Below are positions 1-7,906 of a stretch of 64,000 nt of DNA, piece after piece. Positions within the stretch are counted from its first letter, which is position 1, and each line of letters opens with the position of its first letter. Both the position numbers and the translations under genes were made by a program. Source of the DNA: Microbacterium sp. SZ1 (GTDB taxonomy: Bacteria; Actinomycetota; Actinomycetes; Actinomycetales; Microbacteriaceae); contig NZ_LPVV01000004.1 in assembly GCF_002362255.1 (NCBI RefSeq), positions 356,772 through 420,771 of the forward strand, read 5' to 3'. Under the pieces are notes generated by a model that did not search any database, was not told where the DNA came from, and saw only the letters and a list, made by a program, of their open reading frames with translations.

Positions 1-222
1 GCGGTGGTCGCGATGCTCGGCATCGGCGCCTACCGCACCGGTTTCGGGCGTCGGAAGGCTCGCCAGGGCGTGCAGGAGGAGACGCTCGGCGGCGCCGAGC
101 TGCGGGTGCTGCCGAATCCGAGCGGACTGAACGCCGGGTCGACACTGGCCGACTTGGCGACCGCGTTCCGCGAGGCGGCCGTCGCCGCCGGGATCATCGA
201 GTCAGGGGGAGGCACGCCATGA
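1..222 (+). CDS. mug: Mismatch-specific DNA glycosylase (Mug/TDG type), C-terminal part
   Basis: The reading frame is open from the first base, so only the last 73 residues are in the window. They carry the end of the uracil-DNA-glycosylase fold seen in Mug: a GIGAYRTGFG segment followed by LPNPSGLNA, the family's conserved loop near the C-terminus that contacts DNA. Mug removes uracil or ethenocytosine from G-mismatches in base excision repair. The stop overlaps the start of the next gene (ATGA), so the two are probably co-transcribed. The usual His after SGLNA is replaced (SGLNAGSTL). Recognition rests on this short tail only. Confidence 0.75.
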   Translation, partial: AVVAMLGIGAYRTGFGRRKARQGVQEETLGGAELRVLPNPSGLNAGSTLADLATAFREAAVAAGIIESGGGTP

Positions 223-941
223 CCGACGCGGATGCCGAGCTCCGCGCCCTGCAGTCGCGGGCGTACGGGCGCGATGCGGACATCACCCGCGACCCCGAGG
301 CGATGCGGCGCCTGGCAGACCTCGAAGCACCTCAACCCGTCGAGCCACCGGTCGCCGTCGCGCCTCCGTCGGCGACGCCCGTGACGGCGGCGAAGGCGTC
401 ATCCACGGCTGCGGAATCCGTCGAGTCCGGGCCCGTCCGGCGCACCGGTCCGTTCGATCCACACCCGCGTACGGCGTGGATCGCCCTGGCGTGCGCGGCC
501 GTCGCGGTCGCGGCCGCCGTCTCGGCATCCGTGGCCACGGCCGTCACCGCGGCGGCTCGTCCCGTCGAGCCGGGTCTCGTCGACACGATCGCGGTCGACC
601 CGGGAGCGGACTGGTGGGACGCCCTCGGCGAGCGCACCGACGGATCGGTGCTCTTCGAGGACTGGTACGGCCTGACGTTCGTGCGCAACGAGGGCTGGAG
701 CGAGATCGACGACCAGCGCTGTCTTCTGGGGGTGCCGACCGAGACCGTTCGGTCGGCGTCGAACGGCTTCACCGCCATCGGGATGGAGTGCTCCGCCGGC
801 GCGTTCCCGGCATCCCTCCAGATCATCGTCGACGCCGGGCAGCCAGCGGCGGTGCGCGACCGATTCCCGGAGGGGACGGCCTTGAAGTTCACGCTGCGCG
901 GCGACACGGTCGAGGTCCGCGCCGACAGCCAGGACGGATGA
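219..941 (+). CDS. Hypothetical single-pass membrane protein
   Basis: The protein has 240 residues and no family I recognise. Residues 1-80 are hydrophilic and rich in Pro, Ala and Val. Residues about 85-112 form one Ala/Val-rich membrane helix. The remaining 125 residues (ending about VEVRADSQDG) are acidic and probably extracytoplasmic, with two Cys (in QRCLLG and GMECSAG) that could form a disulfide. The start overlaps the stop of the upstream mug gene by 4 bases, which suggests translational coupling. The layout resembles small actinobacterial surface proteins of unknown role; no function is assigned. Confidence 0.7.
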   Translation: MTDADAELRALQSRAYGRDADITRDPEAMRRLADLEAPQPVEPPVAVAPPSATPVTAAKASSTAAESVESGPVRRTGPFDPHPRTAWIALACAAVAVAAAVSASVATAVTAAARPVEPGLVDTIAVDPGADWWDALGERTDGSVLFEDWYGLTFVRNEGWSEIDDQRCLLGVPTETVRSASNGFTAIGMECSAGAFPASLQIIVDAGQPAAVRDRFPEGTALKFTLRGDTVEVRADSQDG

Positions 942-999
942 TGACGTTCCGCGACAGCAGTTGTCAACGTCTGGCCTCTCAGGCCGGGGCGGCTTCTAG

Positions 1000-1845
<846 letters not shown>

Positions 1846-1869
1846 GCGAGCGCGTCTGCCGCTGACGGA

Positions 1870-1909
1870 GAGGGGCGGATGCCGGGTGAGCGCCCGGCAT
1901 CCGCCCCTC
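1870..1909. terminator. Bidirectional hairpin terminator
   Basis: A perfect 17-bp stem (1870-1886 against 1893-1909) with a 6-base loop lies between the converging aldo/keto reductase and DUF6510 genes, so it could stop transcription from both sides. Confidence 0.85.
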
Positions 1910-1928
1910 CTTCGTCTGCTGTCCGAGC

Positions 1929-2195
1929 TCAGGCGCTGAGCGACCGCAGGCTGCCGAACACGAGACGCGGCCGCTCCTCCGTGTGCAGCACGGTGAAGAG
2001 GGTGCGCGTGCATGCCCGGCAGCGCACGATCGCGGCGCTGTCGTCGAGCTCGACGACGGCCTCGGCCAGGCAGGCGTCATTGCCGCATCCGTCGCACGTC
2101 CCGCGAAGCCCGGTGATGTCGATGCCGAGGATGTCGAGCACCTGACCGGCGATGGCGTTGCCGTCGACGCGGGCGGCGGGGTGGTCGTGACTCAT
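1929..2195 (-). CDS. DUF6510-like small zinc-ribbon-type protein
   Basis: This 88-residue protein is last in a three-gene cassette. It has two Cys pairs spaced like a zinc ribbon, CDGCG (residues 34-37) and CRAC (59-62), plus an extra Cys42. The start was set at the ATG that overlaps the stop of the upstream reductase gene by one base (TGATG); longer forms would run into that gene. It matches my memory of DUF6510 proteins, which travel with sulfite-oxidase-like enzymes in Actinobacteria, but the function is unknown. A metal-binding or electron-transfer accessory role is inference. Confidence 0.8.
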   Translation of the reverse strand: MSHDHPAARVDGNAIAGQVLDILGIDITGLRGTCDGCGNDACLAEAVVELDDSAAIVRCRACTRTLFTVLHTEERPRLVFGSLRSLSA

Positions 2196-2917
2196 CAGCT
2201 GCCTCCGAACCTCTCGGTACGCACGCGCCCGGGCTCGTGGCCCAGCTGCACGAGGATGCTCGACACGTGCTCGACGAATCCGGTCGGCCCGCAGACGAAG
2301 ACGAGCGGCCGTCGATCCGCCGGCCAGACGGCGTCGGCGACGGCATCCGCGTCGAGCCTTCCCGCCCTGCCGTTCCAGCCCGGAGGAGCCGACCGCGTGT
2401 ACGCCCAGCGCACGTCGACCGCCACGTCCTCGGCGGCCAGTTCCGCCCCGAACATCGCATCGCCCGCACTGCGAACGGAGTACAGCAGGCGCATCGACGA
2501 TCCGACGCCCGCCGCGTGCGCCGCACGTGCCATCGCGACCAGGGGGACGATGCCCGACCCTCCGGCGATCAGCTGCACCGGCCCCTCCTGCTCGGGCCGC
2601 CACACGAAGAACTGCCCGAGCGGGCCCTTGACCTCGAGCTCATCGCCGACCATCACGTCGCGCACGAGGTAGGGCGAGACCTCTCCGGTCGGGATCTCGT
2701 CGACCCCGAGCTCGATGACCGTCGAGTCACCGGACGACGCGAGCGAGTACGAGCGCACGGCCTGATAGCCGTCTTCAGCGGTCAGCCGCACGTCGACGTG
2801 CTGACCCGGATCGTTCCCCGGCCACCCGGACACGTCGAGCAGGATGCTGCGCGACGACGCGGTCTGCTCCGTGACGCCGACGACGCGCGCCGGGCGCCAT
2901 CCGGCGACGATCACCAA
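2195..2917 (-). CDS. FAD-binding ferredoxin-NAD(P)H reductase-like oxidoreductase
   Basis: This 240-residue flavoprotein reductase has an FAD-binding barrel with RSYSLAS (55-61), the isoalloxazine/phosphate-binding RxYS motif. The NAD(P)-binding domain carries AGGSGIVPL (118-126) and a C-terminal CGPTGFV. It ends shortly after an ERFGG-type motif with no 2Fe-2S ferredoxin domain, so electrons must pass to a separate partner. It overlaps the molybdopterin oxidoreductase gene upstream by 7 bases and the Cys-rich protein downstream by 1, so the three are co-translated. It probably supplies or receives electrons for the Moco enzyme; that link is inferred from position. Confidence 0.9.
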   Translation of the reverse strand: MVIVAGWRPARVVGVTEQTASSRSILLDVSGWPGNDPGQHVDVRLTAEDGYQAVRSYSLASSGDSTVIELGVDEIPTGEVSPYLVRDVMVGDELEVKGPLGQFFVWRPEQEGPVQLIAGGSGIVPLVAMARAAHAAGVGSSMRLLYSVRSAGDAMFGAELAAEDVAVDVRWAYTRSAPPGWNGRAGRLDADAVADAVWPADRRPLVFVCGPTGFVEHVSSILVQLGHEPGRVRTERFGGS

Positions 2918-3504
2918 TAGCGCTCCTCGGTCCAGGGGTCGCCGTGCATGTTGTAGCCGTTCTGCTCCCAGAATCCGGGTGCATCCTCATCCATCAGGGT
3001 GAGGCCCCTGACCCACTTGGCGCTCTTCCAGAAGTAGAGGTGCGGCACGATGAGCCTCGCCGGTCCCCCGTGCTCGGGGTCGAGCGGCTCGCCCTCGAAC
3101 TCGGACGCGATCCATGCCTGGCCGCCGAGCAGGTCGTCGAGGGGGATGTTCGTGGTGTACCCGCCGTAGGAATGGGCCATCGCATACGACGCACTGGTGT
3201 CGATGTCGGCCAGCAGGGTGTCGAGCGACACCCCGCGCCAGTTCGTGCCGAGCTTCGACCAGCGCGTCACGCAGTGGATGTCGGTGTGCACGTCCTCGAT
3301 GGGCAGCGCATGGAGCTCGTCCCAGGTCCAGGACTTCAGGGCGCCGCTCTCGTCGCGGATGCCGAAGCTCCACTCCGACGTGTCGATCCGCGGCGTGGGG
3401 CCGGCGGAAAGAACAGGGAAGTCCTCGGTGAGGTACTGCCCAGGAGGGAGGTTCGGCTCGCTCTCGCGCCGCCGCCCGCCGAATCCTCGCGAGATCACAG
3501 CCAT
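2911..3504 (-). CDS. Molybdopterin-dependent oxidoreductase, sulfite-oxidase-like
   Basis: This 197-residue single-domain enzyme has the sulfite oxidase / MsrP molybdopterin fold. Cys78 in DIHCVTRW is the expected molybdenum ligand, followed by WRGVSLDTLL, GYTTNIPLDDLL and HGGPARLIVPHLYFWKSAKW, all typical of the family. It has no obvious Tat signal, no heme domain and no dimerisation domain, so it is probably cytosolic and depends on the adjacent FAD reductase. It is first in the three-gene operon. The physiological substrate is unknown; sulfite, methionine sulfoxide or an N-oxide are options. A 73-base gap separates it from the GntR gene upstream. Confidence 0.88.
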   Translation of the reverse strand: MAVISRGFGGRRRESEPNLPPGQYLTEDFPVLSAGPTPRIDTSEWSFGIRDESGALKSWTWDELHALPIEDVHTDIHCVTRWSKLGTNWRGVSLDTLLADIDTSASYAMAHSYGGYTTNIPLDDLLGGQAWIASEFEGEPLDPEHGGPARLIVPHLYFWKSAKWVRGLTLMDEDAPGFWEQNGYNMHGDPWTEERYW

Positions 3505-3577
3505 CCGTCATCCTCTCCCGTGCGCATGGCGCCAGCTTGGCCCGATATATGGGTTGCACGCAAGCGCTGAGCCGGAG

Positions 3578-3940
3578 TCAGCCGTGCGTCCAGACCACGC
3601 GGAGCACGTTCACCACGTCCGCGCTGTCGATCCCGGCGGCCCGGGCGTCGTCGACGAGGTCGCGGATGCGGCGAAGCACCGGCCCGGGGAGCACCGCCGC
3701 CTCCGGCGCGACGCGGGTGCCTGCACCCGTGCGGCTGATCACGAGACCGTCCTGTTCGAGCAGCTTGTAGGCCTTGGCGACGGTGCCGGGGGCCACGCCG
3801 AGGTCGCTCGCCGTCTGCCGCACCGTCGGGAGGCGCTCGTCGGCGCCGACCTGGCCCGACACGATGAGTCCGCGCAATTGCCGGTAGATGTCCGCGGCGG
3901 GGCTCGTGTCGGTTGCGGTCAGCGAGAGGTCCGCCGTCAT
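3578..3940 (-). CDS. GntR-family transcriptional regulator, YtrA-like
   Basis: This 120-residue regulator has an N-terminal winged helix (IYRQLRGLIVSG then LPTVRQTASDLGVAPGTVAKAYKLLE) and only a short helical tail (VLRRIRDLVDDAR), the size and shape of the YtrA subfamily. The start chosen is the ATG overlapping the stop of the membrane-protein gene upstream (ATGA); a longer frame exists but would sit inside that gene. YtrA regulators normally repress their own transporter or membrane operon. The inverted repeat at 4996-5019 in front of this two-gene unit is the likely operator. Confidence 0.9.
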   Translation of the reverse strand: MTADLSLTATDTSPAADIYRQLRGLIVSGQVGADERLPTVRQTASDLGVAPGTVAKAYKLLEQDGLVISRTGAGTRVAPEAAVLPGPVLRRIRDLVDDARAAGIDSADVVNVLRVVWTHG

Positions 3941-4959
3941 CGGACGCGCTCCGACTCGCGCGGGGTATTCGCCGAGACCGGGTGGTGCGACATCCGGATC
4001 ACGACGAGCAGGAGGATCGTGAGAGCGCACACCTCGAGGATCGGAGCACCCCAGCTGGCGACGGAGGCCAGCTCGGTGTGCCGCCATGCCACCTCATACG
4101 GCCGCCCCTCGTTCTCACCCATGATCTCCAGACTCGAGACCGACGCCGATCGTCCGATCAGCCGCCAGGCATCGGCGGTCGTGAGCAGCGCGACGGAGGT
4201 GAAAATGCTGATCACACCCGCCGCGGTCTTCCTGCGGAGTTCGCGTTCGGCGGCGACGAGACCCGGGCCGAGGAACGGCACGGCGGCGGACCCGTGCAGC
4301 ACTGCCCAGGTGAGCAGCAGAAGGACTCCCAGCATCACGAGGACGGGGCCGCCGTACGCCCAGCCGTAGAACGAGACGCGGACCGGATCGACGCCGGACA
4401 CGTTCGGTACGGGGATCTCGAGCATCGTGAATCGCCCCTCGGCATCCGTCGACGAGGCAGCCCCTCCGATCAGACTCGTCGCGACCAGGAGGATCGCGGC
4501 GAGGGCGCCTGGGAGAAGGGCGGAACGATGGGTGAAGGTCGCCCAGGTACGGCGGATGCCGAGTACGGGTTCGCCTGGTCGATCATCACGTCGCCGCAGG
4601 ATGACGACGAGGAGCGCGGCGAAGCCGGCGGCGGCCACGATCAGGAGAAGCGTGAACCGCAGCCACGGCGTCGCGCTCGCCTCGGAGGGCACGAAGACGC
4701 GGAAGAGATAAGCCCCGAAGAATGCGACTCCGACGGACGCGGCCAGGATGCCGAGCCCGACGTGCTGCGGCCGGTAACGGCGGCGAAGCCCGTCGTCGAC
4801 CATCGCAGCGGCGCCCGGCGCGACGTTCGCCTCCGCGCGCGCGCGCCATGCCGAGATGACCAGCGCGAGGAATACGGCGGCGACGAGCGATGTCACGGGA
4901 ACGGCGAGGAGGAAGGCCGCGATGTCGCCGGCGGTCCAGGCTGTCGTGAGCTGGCGCAT
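3937..4959 (-). CDS. Multi-pass membrane protein co-transcribed with the GntR regulator
   Basis: This 340-residue integral membrane protein has about seven hydrophobic segments (for example near residues 10-38, 70-90, 103-122, 150-170, 205-225). It has no ATPase partner nearby and no motif I can name. The N-terminal segment is followed by a basic loop (RRRYRP), and a large loop follows the fourth helix. It has a good ribosome site (GAAGGAG) ahead of the ATG. Placement directly before a YtrA-type regulator suggests a stress-induced membrane function. It could be a DUF1648-like protein, but I am not confident of that. Confidence 0.75.
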   Translation of the reverse strand: MRQLTTAWTAGDIAAFLLAVPVTSLVAAVFLALVISAWRARAEANVAPGAAAMVDDGLRRRYRPQHVGLGILAASVGVAFFGAYLFRVFVPSEASATPWLRFTLLLIVAAAGFAALLVVILRRRDDRPGEPVLGIRRTWATFTHRSALLPGALAAILLVATSLIGGAASSTDAEGRFTMLEIPVPNVSGVDPVRVSFYGWAYGGPVLVMLGVLLLLTWAVLHGSAAVPFLGPGLVAAERELRRKTAAGVISIFTSVALLTTADAWRLIGRSASVSSLEIMGENEGRPYEVAWRHTELASVASWGAPILEVCALTILLLVVIRMSHHPVSANTPRESERVR

Positions 4960-4995
4960 GGATGCTCCTTCGTTTGTGCCATGAAGCTAGCACAA

Positions 4996-5019
4996 TTTGT
5001 GTCGAATAGTCGATACAAA
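4996..5019. promoter_or_regulatory. Probable GntR (YtrA-type) operator
   Basis: An inverted repeat, TTTGTGTCGA-ATAG-TCGATACAAA, with 9 of 10 positions matching, lies 37-60 bases upstream of the membrane-protein start. Its size and symmetry fit a GntR dimer site. It is AT-richer than its surroundings and probably overlaps the promoter of the membrane protein/GntR unit. It also lies upstream of the divergent sigma factor gene, so it could affect both. Confidence 0.65.
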
Positions 5020-5091
5020 CGAAGGCGGCGCGGAATCGCCGGGAAATCTGCGGCATACACTCGAAAGGTTCGCCGGGTCGGGAGATCGGGT

Positions 5092-5709
5092 GTGAAGTTC
5101 GAAGGTGAGATCGTGCCGCTGTCCGAGACGTCCGGAGGCCCCGACGACGGGGAGCTCCTGTATCGACTCTCGCGCGGCGACGAACCGGCCTACCGGTCGC
5201 TGCACAACAGACATCAGGCGACGGTCTTCCGCATCGCTCTCCTCCTGACGGACACGGTGAGGGATGCCGAAGAGGTCGCCGCAACGGCGTTCCTCGAACT
5301 GTGGCGAAGACGAGCCAGGGTCCGCCTCGTGCGCACCTCTGTGCTGCCGTGGCTGCTGGTCGCCACGTGCACCGCGGCGACCGACGCGCTGCGATCACGG
5401 CGACGATACCGCCGCCTGCTCCGCAGGATCCACGCGGACGGCGGGGCGTCGGATCACGCTGAAGCGGTCGCGCGGGCCGTCGACGCGCTGAAGCTCTCCG
5501 ATGCCGTCGCCGCAGGCCTGAGACACCTCGGTCGACGCGAATCCAGCGTCGCGGTTCTCTGCCTCGTCCAGGGGCTCGCCACCGCGGAGGCAGCCATGGT
5601 CCTCCGCGTTCCGGAGCAGACCGTCGCGTCCCGTCTGACCCGCCTCCGAACCCGACTGCGTCGCGCGCCGAGCCGATACGCATCCCTTACCGAGGAGGCG
5701 AACGCATGA
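5092..5709 (+). CDS. RNA polymerase ECF-type sigma factor
   Basis: From the GTG at 5092 this is 205 residues, normal for an ECF sigma. Region 2 is visible as YRSLHNRHQATVFRIALLL followed by DAEEVAATAFLELWRR. Region 4 is AVAAGLRHLGRRES, then GLATAEAAMVLRVPEQTVASRL with an Arg-rich end. GTG 5092 was chosen for GGAG seven bases upstream; GTG 5113 is a possible alternative. The stop overlaps the next gene (ATGA), which encodes a membrane protein and may be its control partner. The region 4 helix-turn-helix is less canonical than usual. Target promoters are unknown. Confidence 0.85.
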   Translation: MKFEGEIVPLSETSGGPDDGELLYRLSRGDEPAYRSLHNRHQATVFRIALLLTDTVRDAEEVAATAFLELWRRRARVRLVRTSVLPWLLVATCTAATDALRSRRRYRRLLRRIHADGGASDHAEAVARAVDALKLSDAVAAGLRHLGRRESSVAVLCLVQGLATAEAAMVLRVPEQTVASRLTRLRTRLRRAPSRYASLTEEANA

Positions 5710-6215
5710 CTCGATCGGACGGCAGGATGCCGCACCACGACGAGATCCAGGAACTCCTCGTCGAGCAGATGCGCCGTGATCTCGCCCGACCCGTCTGGTG
5801 GAAGACGCTCTGGGGCCGCCTGACTATCGCAGGCGGCATCGTCTCCGTCGCGGGGTTGGCTGTCGCCGGTGTCGTCCTCCTCGATGATCGAGCGGTCAGC
5901 GAGACGAGCATCGTGTACTGCCTCGAAAACCCGTATCGGAATCCCGACGGCACGCTGTCCGGCGCGGGGGCGAGCGTGGCGACGCCCGACGGCGTCCTCT
6001 CGATCGAGGACGCGGAGGCGCTGTGCGTGCAGATGTGGGAGGGCGGGGCGTTCGAGGACAACGACCCGCTGTCGGCCACTCCGACTCCCGGCGTCGCGCC
6101 CAGCGACTTCACGACCTGTGTCACGGATGAGGGTGAGGCCGCCGTGGTCCCCGGGATCATCGAGTGCTCGGTCCTCCGCCTCCACCCCTACCGACCCGCA
6201 GCGCCCACCGACTGA
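5706..6215 (+). CDS. Hypothetical single-pass membrane protein next to the sigma factor
   Basis: This 169-residue protein has an acidic, hydrophilic N-terminus of about 36 residues, one membrane helix (about 38-62, rich in Gly, Val and Ala) and a roughly 105-residue outer domain with four Cys (YCLEN, LCVQM, TTCVTD, IECSV). The ATGA overlap with the sigma gene and the topology (short cytoplasmic part, one helix, outside domain) fit an anti-sigma or signalling partner, but the zinc-binding ZAS motif of common anti-sigmas (HxxxCxxC) is absent. The role is inferred from position only. Confidence 0.7.
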   Translation: MTRSDGRMPHHDEIQELLVEQMRRDLARPVWWKTLWGRLTIAGGIVSVAGLAVAGVVLLDDRAVSETSIVYCLENPYRNPDGTLSGAGASVATPDGVLSIEDAEALCVQMWEGGAFEDNDPLSATPTPGVAPSDFTTCVTDEGEAAVVPGIIECSVLRLHPYRPAAPTD

Positions 6216-6228
6216 CCGTGCGGGTCGG
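6191..6228. terminator. Hairpin terminator between convergent genes
   Basis: A perfect 10-bp stem (ccgacccgca at 6191-6200 against tgcgggtcgg at 6219-6228) with an 18-base loop spans the stop of the membrane-protein gene and faces the end of the siderophore-interacting protein gene. The long loop makes it weaker than the other hairpins here. Confidence 0.5.
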
Positions 6229-6242
6229 CCGCGCACTCGACC

Positions 6243-7094
6243 TCACCCGGTGAGCGGGCCGCCGACACGCCAGTAGCCGAGAAACGCGACCTGTGCCTTG
6301 GGCACCCCGACCTCTGAGGTGAGGACGCGGCGGATCCGCGTGGTGGTGCCGGTCTCGCCCGCGATCCATGCGTAGAACCGGGGATCGTCCTTCACGTCCG
6401 GTCCGTGCTCGGCGGCCCAGGCGGCGACGGCGCGCTCGGCACCCGTCGGCTCCGTGTCGCCTCGCTCGACGACGTGAATGCCGACGCCGTCGCGCGCGAA
6501 GAGCGACACCGTGTCGTCGGCAGGGTCGTCGCACTCGAGGATCACGTCGGCACGACTGTCCGTCGGCATCGCCCCGAGGATGTTGCGCGCGGCCGGGTAC
6601 GCCGTCTCGTCGGCCACGAGCAGGAAGCGGGTGGCATCGCGCGGTACCCAGTGCAGACCGTACCCCGTCCAGCCCATCCGCTGATCCGGGCCCGTGATGA
6701 CGGCCGGGTCTCCGGGCTGAGCCGCCGCGGCCCAGGCCGAGGCCGGGCCCGCCGGGTCGTGGAGGTAGAAGTCCACGTCGATCTCGCGCGCTGCCGGTCG
6801 GATGCCGGCGGGCGTGTAGGTGCGGAGGACGTTTCGCTTCCCCTCGGGAAGAGCTTTCCAGCGTGTGTACCAGTCGGACGGGTGCGGTGTGGGCTCGTCG
6901 AGCAGGCCGAATTCAGCGATCTCCCCGCCGGCGAACGGCAGCACGAGCTTGATGCGCTGATCGGTCCCCCACTCCGCGAAATGTGCGAGGTCGTCACCCG
7001 CGAACGTCAGGCGGATGAACCGGGGGCTCAGCACCCGGCGGGCCGAGACGGTCACGCGGAAGGCGCTGTACGCCCAAGGCCGGTCGGGGGTCAT
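6243..7094 (-). CDS. Siderophore-interacting protein (SIP), ferric-siderophore reductase
   Basis: This 283-residue flavoprotein is of the SIP/ViuB family, which reduces imported ferric siderophores in the cytosol with NAD(P)H to release iron. Visible motifs are the FAD-binding LRTYTPAGIR, then a DFYLHD-type strand and the GPASAWAAAAQPGD segment. The SIP C-terminal half carries LLVADETAYPAARNIL and FYAWIAGETGTTTRIRR, and the protein ends in FLGYWRVGGP, a hallmark of the family. The start was set at the ATG that overlaps the ATPase gene stop by four bases. It is the last gene of the iron-uptake operon. Confidence 0.95.
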   Translation of the reverse strand: MTPDRPWAYSAFRVTVSARRVLSPRFIRLTFAGDDLAHFAEWGTDQRIKLVLPFAGGEIAEFGLLDEPTPHPSDWYTRWKALPEGKRNVLRTYTPAGIRPAAREIDVDFYLHDPAGPASAWAAAAQPGDPAVITGPDQRMGWTGYGLHWVPRDATRFLLVADETAYPAARNILGAMPTDSRADVILECDDPADDTVSLFARDGVGIHVVERGDTEPTGAERAVAAWAAEHGPDVKDDPRFYAWIAGETGTTTRIRRVLTSEVGVPKAQVAFLGYWRVGGPLTG

Positions 7095-7906
7095 GCTCTC
7101 TCCGTTCGCAGAGTGCGCAGCGGTACGACCAGAGGGCCGCCGGTGACGGGGTCGTCGATGACGACGTTCGCCAGCCCGAACACCTCGTGCACCCGCTCGC
7201 TGGTGATGACGTCTGCGGGGGCGCCCTCCGCGACGATCCGTCCCTCGCGCATCGCGATGATGTGCGTCGCATAGCGGGCGGCGTGGTTGAGGTCGTGCAG
7301 CACGGCGACGATCGTGCGACCGCGTCGGTTCAGGTCGGCGAAGAGCTCCATGAGGTCGACCTGGTGAGCGACGTCGAGATACGTCGTCGGCTCGTCCAGC
7401 AGAAGCAGGTCGGTCCCCTGCGCGAGGGCCATCGACACCCAGACCCGCTGGCGCTGGCCACCTGACAGCTCGTCGACGGTCCGCTCGCGGAGGTCGGTCG
7501 ACCCAGTCCACTCGAGCGCCTCGCGGACGGCATCCTCATCGCTCTCCGACCACTGGCGGAACATGCTCTGGTGCGGGTAGCGCCCGCGCGCCACGAGATC
7601 CGCGACCGTGATGCCGTCCGGTGCCGTCGCACTCTGGGGCAGCAGTCCGATGCGGCGCGCCACCTCCTTGGCCGGGTAGCTGGAGATGTCCGCGCCATCG
7701 AGGATCACGGTGCCGCTCGACGGGCGGAGCAGCCGCGACAGCCCTCGCAGCAGCGTCGATTTGCCGCAGGCGTTCGCGCCGATGATGACGGTGAACGACC
7801 CGGGCGGTACCTCCGTCGTCAGGTCGTGCACGATCTCGGCACGGTCGTAGGAGAGGCTGATGTGCTCGGCGCGCAGGCGCGCGGAGTCGGGAGCGAGGTC
7901 AGGCAC
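7091..7906 (-). CDS. ABC transporter ATPase, FepC/FecE-type siderophore uptake
   Basis: This 271-residue nucleotide-binding subunit has a Walker A GANACGKST (43-51), a signature LSGGQRQRV, Walker B LLLLDEPTTYLD and the switch histidine in VLHDLNHAARY. The NACGKS form with LRGLSRLLRPSSG is characteristic of iron-siderophore importers. It powers import through the two FecCD-type permeases encoded upstream; overlaps of 8 bases upstream and 4 bases downstream keep the operon tightly coupled. Confidence 0.96.
   Translation of the reverse strand: MPDLAPDSARLRAEHISLSYDRAEIVHDLTTEVPPGSFTVIIGANACGKSTLLRGLSRLLRPSSGTVILDGADISSYPAKEVARRIGLLPQSATAPDGITVADLVARGRYPHQSMFRQWSESDEDAVREALEWTGSTDLRERTVDELSGGQRQRVWVSMALAQGTDLLLLDEPTTYLDVAHQVDLMELFADLNRRGRTIVAVLHDLNHAARYATHIIAMREGRIVAEGAPADVITSERVHEVFGLANVVIDDPVTGGPLVVPLRTLRTERA

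Noticed and set aside
3913..5091. Long open plus-strand extension before the sigma factor
   Set aside because: The region is antisense to the membrane protein and GntR gene; only the part from 5092 shows sigma-factor similarity and a ribosome site.
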